Source: CAIVAT01 sp038212325 (GTDB lineage Bacteria; Bacteroidota; Bacteroidia; Bacteroidales; FEN-979). Taken from it: a stretch of 11,109 bases of DNA. The notes below the pieces were generated by a model. That model searched no databases. It had not been told where the DNA came from and saw only the letters and a list, made by a program, of their open reading frames with translations. Both the position numbers and the translations under genes were made by a program. The DNA lies in NCBI GenBank assembly GCA_038212325.1, contig JBBQUQ010000102.1:1-11109 (forward strand), in the 5' to 3' direction. Of the stretch, positions 1-6,578 are shown one piece after another; the stretch's first letter is position 1, and every line of letters begins with the position of its first letter.

Positions 1-780
1 CGGGAATGCAGGAAAGCGCCTGGCAACCGGATCCCTCTTCAAGATGGTACTCAGAATGTATTCATGTTCATTCACCAGCCTTATCAACTCATCAGACGAA
101 TCGGAACAGCAAATTGACGCCGACAACTGAGAAACCGCAACCAGGTCAATTTCCGAATAATTCCGATTCAATAAAAACGATGCAACTTCTTTGTTGCTGT
201 CCTGCTTATTGCCCTGGTAAACAAAATAGGCACTCTCCCGCAGTGCCTCGCCCGGTGCGACGGTCGTTATATCAGGCCTTCCTTTGCGCAACTGGTAAAA
301 AAGCAGATCCTGCCGACCCGCACAGGCAATGTCGTAACCCGAGCCATCTGAGAGCAAACGGAAAAGGTCGAACACCGGTACGCCTGCCCATGCAGCAACA
401 AGATGGTAGAGGGTAGCACTGCTTCCCAGCCCCCATTCAAGGGGATAATTGGCTGTAACTCTGGCTTGCCATCCGCCGGCACCGTTTAAAAATTCCGGAT
501 TTAACCGGCGGGCTGCTGCAAGCACTTTTCTTAATTCAACGGCAACATTCTTTTTATCTGCATCCAGGATTTTCAATGATGCGGGCTCGAACGCTGCGCT
601 GAACCAGGGCACCTTGCCGGTTGAACTTACCCAGTCGATCATGTCGCGGCTGGTTTCCCGGGCAATCAATTTCTGTCCGAAACGCACTGGCATGGCAAGC
701 GCAATTGCCCCAACCAGTACAAGGTATTCACCCGTAATGAGGAGTTTTCCATTGGCATGAAATTCAATGGCTTTTTTCAT
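1..780 (-). CDS. GYDIA-family GHMP kinase, 3'-truncated by the window edge
   Basis: Small-molecule kinase of the GHMP superfamily (mevalonate, phosphomevalonate and homoserine kinases), probably acting on a mevalonate-pathway intermediate in the cytoplasm. The frame is open from an ATG at 780 to base 1, giving 260 residues with no stop. The N-terminus holds GKLLITGEYLVL (residues 11-22), the usual GHMP opening. The glycine-rich ATP loop GLGSSATL is at 117-124. GSGYDIA (147-152 region) is the signature that names the Bacteroidota GYDIA family. Known relatives are around 300 residues, so roughly the last 40-60 residues lie left of the window (inference). The start overlaps the end of the HMG-CoA reductase gene by 17 nt, so the two are probably cotranscribed and coupled. 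The exact substrate (mevalonate or phosphomevalonate) cannot be read from the sequence. The family call is firm. Confidence 0.9.
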   Translation of the reverse strand, partial: MKKAIEFHANGKLLITGEYLVLVGAIALAMPVRFGQKLIARETSRDMIDWVSSTGKVPWFSAAFEPASLKILDADKKNVAVELRKVLAAARRLNPEFLNGAGGWQARVTANYPLEWGLGSSATLYHLVAAWAGVPVFDLFRLLSDGSGYDIACAGRQDLLFYQLRKGRPDITTVAPGEALRESAYFVYQGNKQDSNKEVASFLLNRNYSEIDLVAVSQLSASICCSDSSDELIRLVNEHEYILSTILKRDPVARRFPAFP

Positions 781-2080
781 GCAGAAAGTGTTTAACCGCA
801 TTATAACTCACTTTCCTGTTGCTGAAATACAATTCAGCCTCTTCGCGCTGCCCGTTGTCAACGTTCAGCATGTTCAGAATATTCGACAGGTGCAGCCGCA
901 TATGCCCTTTTTGGATGCCGGTGGTCACCAAGCTGCGAATGGCGGCAAAATTACTGGCCAGTCCCACGGAGGCAACAATGCCCATCAGCTCCTTCGCATT
1001 TGGATTACCAAGGATTTCAAGCGAGAGCCGCGCAAGCGGATGCAGGTTCGTAATGCCTCCCACGGTGCCTACTGCCAAGGGGATCGTTAACCCAATGGTA
1101 ATCATCCTGTCGCTCAATTTACAACTGCTAAGTGAGCGGTATAGTCCGTCGCGTGAAGCGTATGCATGAGCAGCCGCTTCAGCCGCCCTGTAATCGTTGC
1201 CGGTTGCCATCAGCACGGCATCCACCCCGTTCATGATGCCCTTGTTATGGGTGACTGCCCTGAACGGATCGTGGTTGGCGATCAGGTAGGCAAGGTTCAG
1301 CTTATCTGCGAAAACGTCGACAGGCAACCGCTCGGAAACAGGCTTAAGCGACTCAATTTCACACGAAGCCTCAACCGTTACCGTGCAATCGGGCGTATAG
1401 TTGCTCAGGATGGCCATGGCTACCTGCAGCTTATTCTCTTTATGGTCCTCGTCAACATTAAAAAATAGGTCCAGGGCTTCCGCCATATCTTCGAGGCAGG
1501 TGTTTACAAAGTTTGCCCCCATTGAATTAATGGTTTCCACCTTCAGTTCCAACTTATACAGGTGGTCGATCGCTGCCGATTCATCCAACAGTTCCAGGCT
1601 TAGTAACCCTCCTCCCCTGCGTACCATGTTGGATGTGAGTTTCTTTAGCCTTTCAAGGAGAAATAATTTAAGCTGATGCCATCGCTCGTGCATGTAGGAG
1701 GGATCGCCATACCAGCGAAAATAAACATGCCCGAGCTTTACGGTCGACAAACCGGTTACCCTGAACCCCCCGCGTTCGGCCCAGAATCGGGCGCTGTGCG
1801 AGGCAGCGGCGACCACAGAACTCTCTTCAATGGCCATCGGGACATGGTAAACCTTACCGTCAACCAGTACATTCGGGGCAATGCCATAGGGTGTATGAAA
1901 GCTGCTGATGGTATTCTCACTTAACTCGAGGAACTGGGAGCGTTCATTTTCATCCTCCATTAAAAAACGTTCCAGCCTTTCTTCAGCCTGTGGAGGGTCA
2001 TTACAGAGCTGTGCGATGAAGTTGCGTTTTTCCTCCTCTGTCAATTTGGAGAAGCCGCGAATGATTTCATTGGTTGTCAT
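764..2080 (-). CDS. mvaA: Class II hydroxymethylglutaryl-CoA reductase
   Basis: Interconverts HMG-CoA and mevalonate using NAD(P)H; in this operon it most likely works in the biosynthetic direction as the committed step of the mevalonate pathway. The 438-residue length suits class II enzymes, which lack a membrane anchor. Motifs from the chosen start: PMAIEESSVVAAAS with the catalytic-region glutamates (E85/E86), SMGANFVN (about 186-193), HNKGIMNG with the catalytic lysine (K280), GND with the catalytic aspartate (D296), the dinucleotide-binding GTVGG (338-342), and GHMRLH with the catalytic histidine (H393). All four catalytic-type residues are present. A GTG one codon upstream (2083) is possible, but the ATG at 2080 overlaps the isomerase stop as TGATG, a classic reinitiation arrangement, so I prefer it. 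The end overlaps the GHMP kinase start by 17 nt. NADH versus NADPH preference cannot be judged. Confidence 0.95.
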   Translation of the reverse strand: MTTNEIIRGFSKLTEEEKRNFIAQLCNDPPQAEERLERFLMEDENERSQFLELSENTISSFHTPYGIAPNVLVDGKVYHVPMAIEESSVVAAASHSARFWAERGGFRVTGLSTVKLGHVYFRWYGDPSYMHERWHQLKLFLLERLKKLTSNMVRRGGGLLSLELLDESAAIDHLYKLELKVETINSMGANFVNTCLEDMAEALDLFFNVDEDHKENKLQVAMAILSNYTPDCTVTVEASCEIESLKPVSERLPVDVFADKLNLAYLIANHDPFRAVTHNKGIMNGVDAVLMATGNDYRAAEAAAHAYASRDGLYRSLSSCKLSDRMITIGLTIPLAVGTVGGITNLHPLARLSLEILGNPNAKELMGIVASVGLASNFAAIRSLVTTGIQKGHMRLHLSNILNMLNVDNGQREEAELYFSNRKVSYNAVKHFLHEKSH

Positions 2081-2083
2081 CAC
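2078..2083 (-). promoter_or_regulatory. TGATG stop/start overlap coupling the isomerase and HMG-CoA reductase genes
   Basis: On the minus strand the isomerase stop TGA (2082-2080) shares one base with the reductase ATG (2080-2078). No Shine-Dalgarno-like run precedes the ATG, so translation of the reductase probably depends on ribosomes finishing the isomerase. The overlap is seen directly; coupling is inferred. Confidence 0.6.
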
Positions 2084-3075
2084 TGTTTGATTTGTAAAAA
2101 TGCTTTTGCGAATTTCAACCCGGATACCTGGCCTGCAACATAGGTTTGAAGATCATGATAATCTCCCCGTGCATGGTGTAAAAATTCTGATGCCTGCCCG
2201 TATACAGATGGCAGTGTGCTTTTCGAAATATAGTAATACCCATCGAGGAAGGAGCGCATCCCCCCGGAAATTATCAGCTGCCTGCAGGCAAGCCGATCTC
2301 CATTTCTGACCAGGGCGTTGACGGTTTCAACCATTTCGGCCGCAGTATGGCCAACCATGGCTACAGGGCCGTAAAGTTTTTCGTAATCTGGCGAACGGCG
2401 CGCCAGTTCAAGCCGAGCAAAGTTTGTACCTCCGAATGCGGCAAATTCCAATGCTTCGATAGGAAGGGCCATCAGGCGGGCGATGCTTGCCGGCCCCATC
2501 CCCTGTCCTACCTCCTTGACGATGATTTTCAGGCTGGTCAGGGCTAAGAACTCCCCGATGGTCTCTAACGGGGGACGCTTCAAAACATTGCCCTCCTTCT
2601 GTAGCCATTCCTGCATAGGGTTCACATGGATGATCAGTCCGTCGGCCTGCAGTTGCTGCACCATGTCGGCAAGTTTTCCGTGGCTCCGGTTTGCGAGCAT
2701 CTCCTCAACCTGCACAATGCCGATGTTTGCATACAACGGCAAATCATTCCCGATGATGCTCCGCATGTTAAAATCATCAAAATACCCCGGCTGCTCCAGC
2801 AGCACCCTGCATGAACCCAGCCCCATGCCCATCCCGAATTCCCTGCAGGCGCGGGCAAGGTTACGGTTTATGGTGCCTGCCTCTGTACTGCCGCCTGTCA
2901 TGCTCGATACCCAAATGGGAACCCGCATAGTCTTTCCAAGAAAGGAAAAGGGAACGGAATCACCCATCAGGTGAGTTCCCAGCATCGGTTCGTAGGTGAA
3001 ACGGGTATCGGCAAGTCCCGCCTCAACCCGGGAGGAAAAAGCCAGCGTGATGTGATCGTTTTTACGTTCTTCCAT
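2080..3075 (-). CDS. fni: Type 2 isopentenyl-diphosphate delta-isomerase (FMN-dependent)
   Basis: Interconverts IPP and DMAPP using reduced FMN and Mg2+, giving the two C5 units for prenyl chains; cytosolic TIM-barrel enzyme. From the ATG at 3075 the protein has 331 residues, normal for the family. It opens with the conserved RKNDHI (4-9). It then shows SSMTGG (57-62), the NPMQEWLQKEG block (152-162) with the Q155/E156 substrate- and metal-side residues, VKEVGQGMG (186-194), GGTNFARLE (215-223) and the phosphate-loop SGGMRS (270-275). An in-frame ATG at 3165 would add 30 residues without family resemblance and lies upstream of the likely transcription start near 3131, so I reject it. The C-terminal tyrosine-rich segment after SGGMRS differs from the LGAD-type loop of Firmicute enzymes; my recollection is that this is normal for Bacteroidota versions. 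It is the first gene of the visible operon. Confidence 0.94.
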   Translation of the reverse strand: MEERKNDHITLAFSSRVEAGLADTRFTYEPMLGTHLMGDSVPFSFLGKTMRVPIWVSSMTGGSTEAGTINRNLARACREFGMGMGLGSCRVLLEQPGYFDDFNMRSIIGNDLPLYANIGIVQVEEMLANRSHGKLADMVQQLQADGLIIHVNPMQEWLQKEGNVLKRPPLETIGEFLALTSLKIIVKEVGQGMGPASIARLMALPIEALEFAAFGGTNFARLELARRSPDYEKLYGPVAMVGHTAAEMVETVNALVRNGDRLACRQLIISGGMRSFLDGYYYISKSTLPSVYGQASEFLHHARGDYHDLQTYVAGQVSGLKFAKAFLQIKQ

Positions 3076-3137
3076 CGTAAATTCTGCTACAACCAATACA
3101 TTACCATACATCCCCTGCCTTAACCCAAGCAGGTCGG

Positions 3138-3145
3138 CAAAGGTA
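3138..3145 (-). promoter_or_regulatory. Bacteroidota -7 promoter element for the isoprenoid operon
   Basis: The minus strand reads TACCTTTG, matching the Bacteroidota -7 consensus TAnnTTTG. Transcription would start near 3131, leaving a leader of about 55 nt before the isomerase ATG at 3075. No good TTTG/TTG -33 box lies 19-21 bp upstream, so this is a partial match. Its placement supports the shorter isomerase start. Confidence 0.5.
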
Positions 3146-3218
3146 CAAAATAAACCTTGTTGCATGGTACCTTGCCATTCAAAGTGAATTATCTTCGGCC
3201 AGCCATTTCACAGGCGAA

Positions 3219-3250
3219 TTTGCGACAGACAAATAAAATATCTACCTTTG
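3219..3250 (+). promoter_or_regulatory. Bacteroidota-type promoter for the histidine kinase
   Basis: TTTG at 3219-3222 and TACCTTTG at 3243-3250 are separated by 20 bp. This fits the -33/-7 architecture of the Bacteroidota primary sigma factor. The start site would be near 3256, about 40 nt before the ATG at 3295. Both boxes are visible; promoter activity is inferred. Confidence 0.7.
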
Positions 3251-3294
3251 GCATGGAAACGAACCTGTTGTGCTCAAAAATACCATTGACACGA

Positions 3295-5469
3295 ATGAAG
3301 AAAAAGAACCAGGACCTATTCCGGAACGATGAGTCTGCCCGGGCTACCCTGAAGGAGAGTGAAGAAAAATACCGGATGCTGCTCGACCTGGCGGTGGATG
3401 CATTCTTCCAGGGCAACTATGAAGGCGATTTAATCACGGTCAATGATAAATCCGTTGAATTGACTGGCTATTCAAAGGTAGAGTTACTGACCATGAACAT
3501 CACGGATCTTTTTCCGAGCGATACGCTGTTAGCCAACCCTTTGCGATATGACCTCCTGTCAACCGGTCAAGTTCTGAAAGCAGAACGGGAACTCATCCGG
3601 AAAGATGGCAGGCGCCTCCTGGTCGAAATGCACTCACGGGCCATGCCTGATGGCACCTACCAATCGTTTTTCATCGACATCACCGAACGCAGAATCGCAG
3701 AACGTGCCATCAATGAATCGGATATCAAATACCGGAATCTTCACATGAGCATGATGGACGGTTATGTTTTTGTTGATATGACGGGAAAGTTTAAAGACAG
3801 CAACATGGCGTACCAGCGGATGGTCGGATACAGCCAGGCCGAATTGTCTGAATTGATATACGCTGACATTACCCCTGTTAAATGGCACCCAAATGAAAAG
3901 GCAATCATAGAAAAGATCCTGCTTAACGGTCATTCGGGGGTGTACCATAAGGAGTATATTAAAAAGGATGGCACGGTTTTCCCGGTCGAACTGTCCACCT
4001 TCCTTGTCACGAGCTCAACCGGGGTTAACGAAGGAATGTGGGCCATTGTGCGCGACATTACCGAACGCAAGCAAGCCGAGGAGTTGCTTCGCAAATCGGA
4101 GGAGAAGTACAGGAGCATCATTGAATCGTCGCCCTCCGGCATGCACCTGTACCACCTCGACAAAAACGATGACCTGATCCTGGTCGGATCCAACCCCTCA
4201 GCCGATACCATGCTGGGCATATCGCATGCATCCCTGATCGGCAAGACAATCCATGAGGCATTCCCAAACCTCGCCGACACCTCAATTTCTGAGTTGTACC
4301 GGAAGGTTGCCACGGGGGAAACCGGTCCGCAATCCTTCGAGATACCCTATGAAGATGAGCGTTTTTCCGGGTTTTATTCGGTGCACGTTTTCAAAACCGG
4401 CAACCGTTCCATCACCGTCGACTTCTCCGATATCACGCGCCGGCGGCAAACTGAAGAGGCGTTGAAACGTTCAGAAATAGAATACCGCGACACCCTGGAT
4501 GCCCTTCCCGAATGGATCTACGTCGTCGACGAATTGAATTATATCACGATGGTAAACGCAGCGCTCCAGGAGGAGCTCATCCGCCACGGGTACAGCCCCG
4601 ACTGCATTGGTTTGGGGATCGCACCCGGCTTCCCGTTTATCAGCCAGACGACGGTTGAGGAGATCAAGCTGGTTTTCACCAACGGAATTATGTCTGTCAG
4701 TGAGCAAAAAACCGGGTTAAGAGATAAAATCCTGCGCACTGAGACCACCAAGGTTCCCGTTTTTAAAGATGGCAAGGTTGTCAAGGTAATCCTGATGATC
4801 CGCGACCGTTCAAAAGAATATGAAATCGAGGAGCTGAAACGCCGGAATGCCGAACAAAAAGAGGTGTTGCTCAGAGAAATTCACCACCGGGTAAAAAACA
4901 ACCTGGCCATCGTGATCAGCCTGCTCAATTTTCAGCTCAGGAACAACACCAATGAAGCGTTGAACCGCATGATCATTGACATACAGTTGCGGATCCGTTC
5001 GATGGCCCTGATTCATGAACACCTGTACAGGTCGGAAAGTCTCGACCGCATTCCGCTGGCAAATTATATTGAATCTCTCACGTATATGATCCTTACTGCG
5101 TTCAGCGGGCACCGGATCAACCTCGTAAAACAGTTCGAACCCATGGATGTGAGCATCGAAACAGCACTTCCGATCGGACTGATCATCAATGAACTGCTGA
5201 CCAATGCATTTAAATATGCATTTCCCGGCGGAGTCCCCGGAGAAATCCTTGTAAAGCTCGCCAGGGAAGAGGGAGACATGTGCTCAATCGTTGTGGAGGA
5301 CAATGGCATCGGGCTCCCTGAGTCATCATCCATGGATTCTGAAAAATCACTGGGCTTGTACATTGTGGGGCTTCTTGTTGAACAGCTCGATGGCCAGGTA
5401 AAAATCGTACGCAACAATGGCACCTCCTTCCAGATACGTTTCAGGAATTTGGTGAACAGGAGGGGGTAG
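3295..5469 (+). CDS. Cytosolic sensor histidine kinase with four PAS domains and a HisKA_2/HATPase core
   Basis: Signal-transducing histidine autokinase of 724 residues. Four tandem PAS/PAC modules begin near residues 22, 143, 267 and 392. The first three start with an S-x-x-K-Y-R-type lead, and the PAC ends are marked DITER, DITER and DITRR, followed by short coiled linkers. The HisKA_2 dimerization domain (about 520-600) carries REIHHRVKNNL, with the probable phosphoacceptor H531. The ATPase domain follows, with N-box N632/N637, G1 motif DNGIGLP (669-675) and a G2-like GLYIVG (687-692). No transmembrane helix, signal peptide or receiver domain is seen, so it should sense an intracellular or diffusible signal. 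PAS4 is the most divergent. I chose the ATG at 3295 because the promoter -7 box ends at 3250: the upstream ATGs at 3157 and 3253 would precede or coincide with the transcript start. No response regulator is nearby. The ligand is unknown. Confidence 0.92.
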   Translation: MKKKNQDLFRNDESARATLKESEEKYRMLLDLAVDAFFQGNYEGDLITVNDKSVELTGYSKVELLTMNITDLFPSDTLLANPLRYDLLSTGQVLKAERELIRKDGRRLLVEMHSRAMPDGTYQSFFIDITERRIAERAINESDIKYRNLHMSMMDGYVFVDMTGKFKDSNMAYQRMVGYSQAELSELIYADITPVKWHPNEKAIIEKILLNGHSGVYHKEYIKKDGTVFPVELSTFLVTSSTGVNEGMWAIVRDITERKQAEELLRKSEEKYRSIIESSPSGMHLYHLDKNDDLILVGSNPSADTMLGISHASLIGKTIHEAFPNLADTSISELYRKVATGETGPQSFEIPYEDERFSGFYSVHVFKTGNRSITVDFSDITRRRQTEEALKRSEIEYRDTLDALPEWIYVVDELNYITMVNAALQEELIRHGYSPDCIGLGIAPGFPFISQTTVEEIKLVFTNGIMSVSEQKTGLRDKILRTETTKVPVFKDGKVVKVILMIRDRSKEYEIEELKRRNAEQKEVLLREIHHRVKNNLAIVISLLNFQLRNNTNEALNRMIIDIQLRIRSMALIHEHLYRSESLDRIPLANYIESLTYMILTAFSGHRINLVKQFEPMDVSIETALPIGLIINELLTNAFKYAFPGGVPGEILVKLAREEGDMCSIVVEDNGIGLPESSSMDSEKSLGLYIVGLLVEQLDGQVKIVRNNGTSFQIRFRNLVNRRG

Positions 5470-5473
5470 GAAG

Positions 5474-5501
5474 GGGTGACGCGCGACGGGTGACGGGTGA
5501 C
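5474..5501 (+). repeat. Heptamer tandem repeat (GGGTGAC, four units)
   Basis: Four consecutive 7-mers, GGGTGAC, GCGCGAC, GGGTGAC and GGGTGAC; three are identical and one differs at two positions. They fill most of the 36-bp gap between the convergent histidine kinase and MBL hydrolase genes. No hairpin with a T-tract is visible, so they are not an obvious intrinsic terminator. Function is unknown; it could be a slippage-prone microsatellite or a fragment of a dispersed intergenic repeat family. Confidence 0.7.
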
Positions 5502-5505
5502 AGGA

Positions 5506-6270
5506 TTATTGGATGCAGAACAGTTCGGTTTCGGCATGGCGGGAGGCTACGATGATTTTTGCGCCGTTGGCATGCCTGCTGAATATTTCATGTACAAGCC
5601 CGGGGTGGTTGTTTTCGGCCGAAAGGTGCGACAGCACCAGTAGCTGAATCACCGGCGACCGGTGTGTCGAAAAAAGATCAAGCGCCTGGTCGTTCGAGAG
5701 GTGTCCTTCCATGCCACGGATCCTTCGTTTAAGATAGACGGGATAGCGGCCACTTTCGAGCATTTGCTCGTCATAGTTTGCTTCGAGGAACGCCGCATGG
5801 CAATGGCTCATATGGAGGGCTACCTGGCCGCAGACTGAACCGATATCGGTAAACACCCCCGCCGTTAATCCGTTTGCACTCACCGTAAAGCTGTGCGGGT
5901 CGGATGCATCATGAAATTTTGAAAAAGGATTCACGCGAAGGTCCCCGATATTCACCGGCGTACCTGCCGTAAACGGGTTCATCAGGGCCGGATCCAGCTT
6001 AAGCCGGCTGTTTTCATAGGTTGGGCCTGTAATGTATACCGGTATCCGGTATTTACGTGAGAGTAACTCTGCGCCCCTGGTGTGATCGGTATGCTCGTGG
6101 GTGATAAATATCGCCTTTACACTGCCTACCGGCAACCCCAGCCTGATCATCCTCCGCTCGGTGTCGCTGCAGCTGAGACCTGCATCGATCAGCACAGACT
6201 CTGTTCCGTTGCTGATGTAATAGCAGTTTCCGTTGCTTCCTGAATTGAGTGATGCGAGGTACAGTGGCAT
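5506..6270 (-). CDS. MBL-fold metallo-hydrolase, WalJ/YycJ-like
   Basis: Metallo-beta-lactamase-fold hydrolase of 254 residues, cytosolic. It begins with the subfamily hallmark LASLNSGSNGNCYYI (5-19). The dinuclear metal site is complete: THEHTDH (57-63; H58, H60, D62, H63), the HDASDP block with H120, FTDIG with D142, and the C-terminal H215 in LSHLSAENNHP. The HDASDP and GHLSN (H190) blocks are typical of the YycJ/WalJ branch, whose members have been linked to nuclease or DNA-repair activity and to cell-wall control in Firmicutes. The exact substrate here is uncertain. An in-frame ATG at 6300 would add ten residues upstream of the conserved start, so I use the ATG at 6270. No Shine-Dalgarno is seen. 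It is convergent with the histidine kinase and lies downstream of the tRNA terminator, so it probably has its own promoter, which I could not identify. Confidence 0.9.
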   Translation of the reverse strand: MPLYLASLNSGSNGNCYYISNGTESVLIDAGLSCSDTERRMIRLGLPVGSVKAIFITHEHTDHTRGAELLSRKYRIPVYITGPTYENSRLKLDPALMNPFTAGTPVNIGDLRVNPFSKFHDASDPHSFTVSANGLTAGVFTDIGSVCGQVALHMSHCHAAFLEANYDEQMLESGRYPVYLKRRIRGMEGHLSNDQALDLFSTHRSPVIQLLVLSHLSAENNHPGLVHEIFSRHANGAKIIVASRHAETELFCIQ

Positions 6271-6314
6271 GTTTGCAAAGAACGGAAAAACCAGGCACAT
6301 TTGCAGGTACCGCC

Positions 6315-6344
6315 AAAAAAAAAGGTCTCAGAAATTCTGAAACC
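6315..6344 (-). terminator. Intrinsic terminator after tRNA-Gly
   Basis: Read on the minus strand, a 9-bp stem (one T-G wobble) with a 3-nt loop spans 6344-6324 and is followed directly by nine Ts (6323-6315). It starts 12 nt past the tRNA CCA end, so it should end the tRNA transcript and insulate the MBL hydrolase gene from it. Confidence 0.9.
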
Positions 6345-6356
6345 CTTGATTTTACC

Positions 6357-6432
6357 TGGAGCGGTAAATGGGATTCGGACCCACGACCCTCAGCTTGGGA
6401 AGCTGATGCTCTACCAACTGAGCTACTACCGC
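6357..6432 (-). tRNA. tRNA-Gly (anticodon CCC)
   Basis: A 76-nt cloverleaf including an encoded CCA end (6359-6357). The acceptor stem pairs GCGGTAG with TTACCGC, the last pair being G-T. The D-arm is GCTC...GAGC. The anticodon stem TCAGC/GCTGA encloses the loop TTCCCAA, giving anticodon CCC, which reads GGG glycine codons. The discriminator is U73, as expected for bacterial tRNA-Gly. The T-stem is GTGGG/CCCAT, with one G-T pair. The T-loop reads TCCGAAT, so position 55 is C where the usual TTC would give pseudouridine. It has its own promoter upstream and terminator downstream. Confidence 0.96.
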
Positions 6433-6518
6433 AAGTGTTGATAATCTGTTAGTTGCATTAATCAATTTTTGTTAAATCGGATTGATGCCCCCAAAAAGCA
6501 GAGCTTGCTTTCGGCGAG

Positions 6519-6550
6519 CAAAGGTACGGAATTATTACACTTAGGCCAAC
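6519..6550 (-). promoter_or_regulatory. Promoter for tRNA-Gly
   Basis: On the minus strand, GTTG (6550-6547) and TACCTTTG (6526-6519) are separated by 20 bp, the same spacing as the histidine kinase promoter. The transcript would start near 6512 and carry a leader of about 80 nt before the tRNA. The leader may begin with a small hairpin, AAAGCA/TGCTTT with a 5-nt loop (6511-6495). The rest of the gap between the PorP gene and the tRNA shows no convincing terminator for the PorP operon. Confidence 0.7.
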
Positions 6551-6578
6551 CGTTTAAGGAAAAAAATCTATTGGCAGA

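Noticed and set aside
6..760. Plus-strand ORFs of 136 and 103 aa and a short minus ORF (267-482)
   Set aside because: They are shadows of the GYDIA GHMP kinase, which has recognisable motifs along the whole minus-strand frame and is open to the left edge.
2083..2083. GTG start for HMG-CoA reductase one codon upstream
   Set aside because: The ATG at 2080 overlaps the isomerase stop as TGATG and is the more usual start; the difference is one residue.
3076..3165. Extended N-terminus of the isomerase starting at 3165
   Set aside because: The extra 30 residues are unlike the family and lie upstream of the probable transcription start; the conserved RKNDHI begins at the later ATG.
3157..3294. Upstream starts of the histidine kinase (ATG 3157 and ATG 3253)
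   Set aside because: The -33/-7 promoter at 3219-3250 lies inside or next to this stretch; 3253 would be leaderless, and the added residues show no domain.
5064..5537. Minus-strand 157-aa ORF across the end of the histidine kinase
   Set aside because: It overlaps the conserved ATPase domain on the opposite strand and has no recognisable domain; part of it is the heptamer repeat translated.
6249..6452. Plus-strand 67-aa ORF across the tRNA region
   Set aside because: It is the reverse complement of the tRNA plus its terminator, a common false ORF with no protein resemblance.
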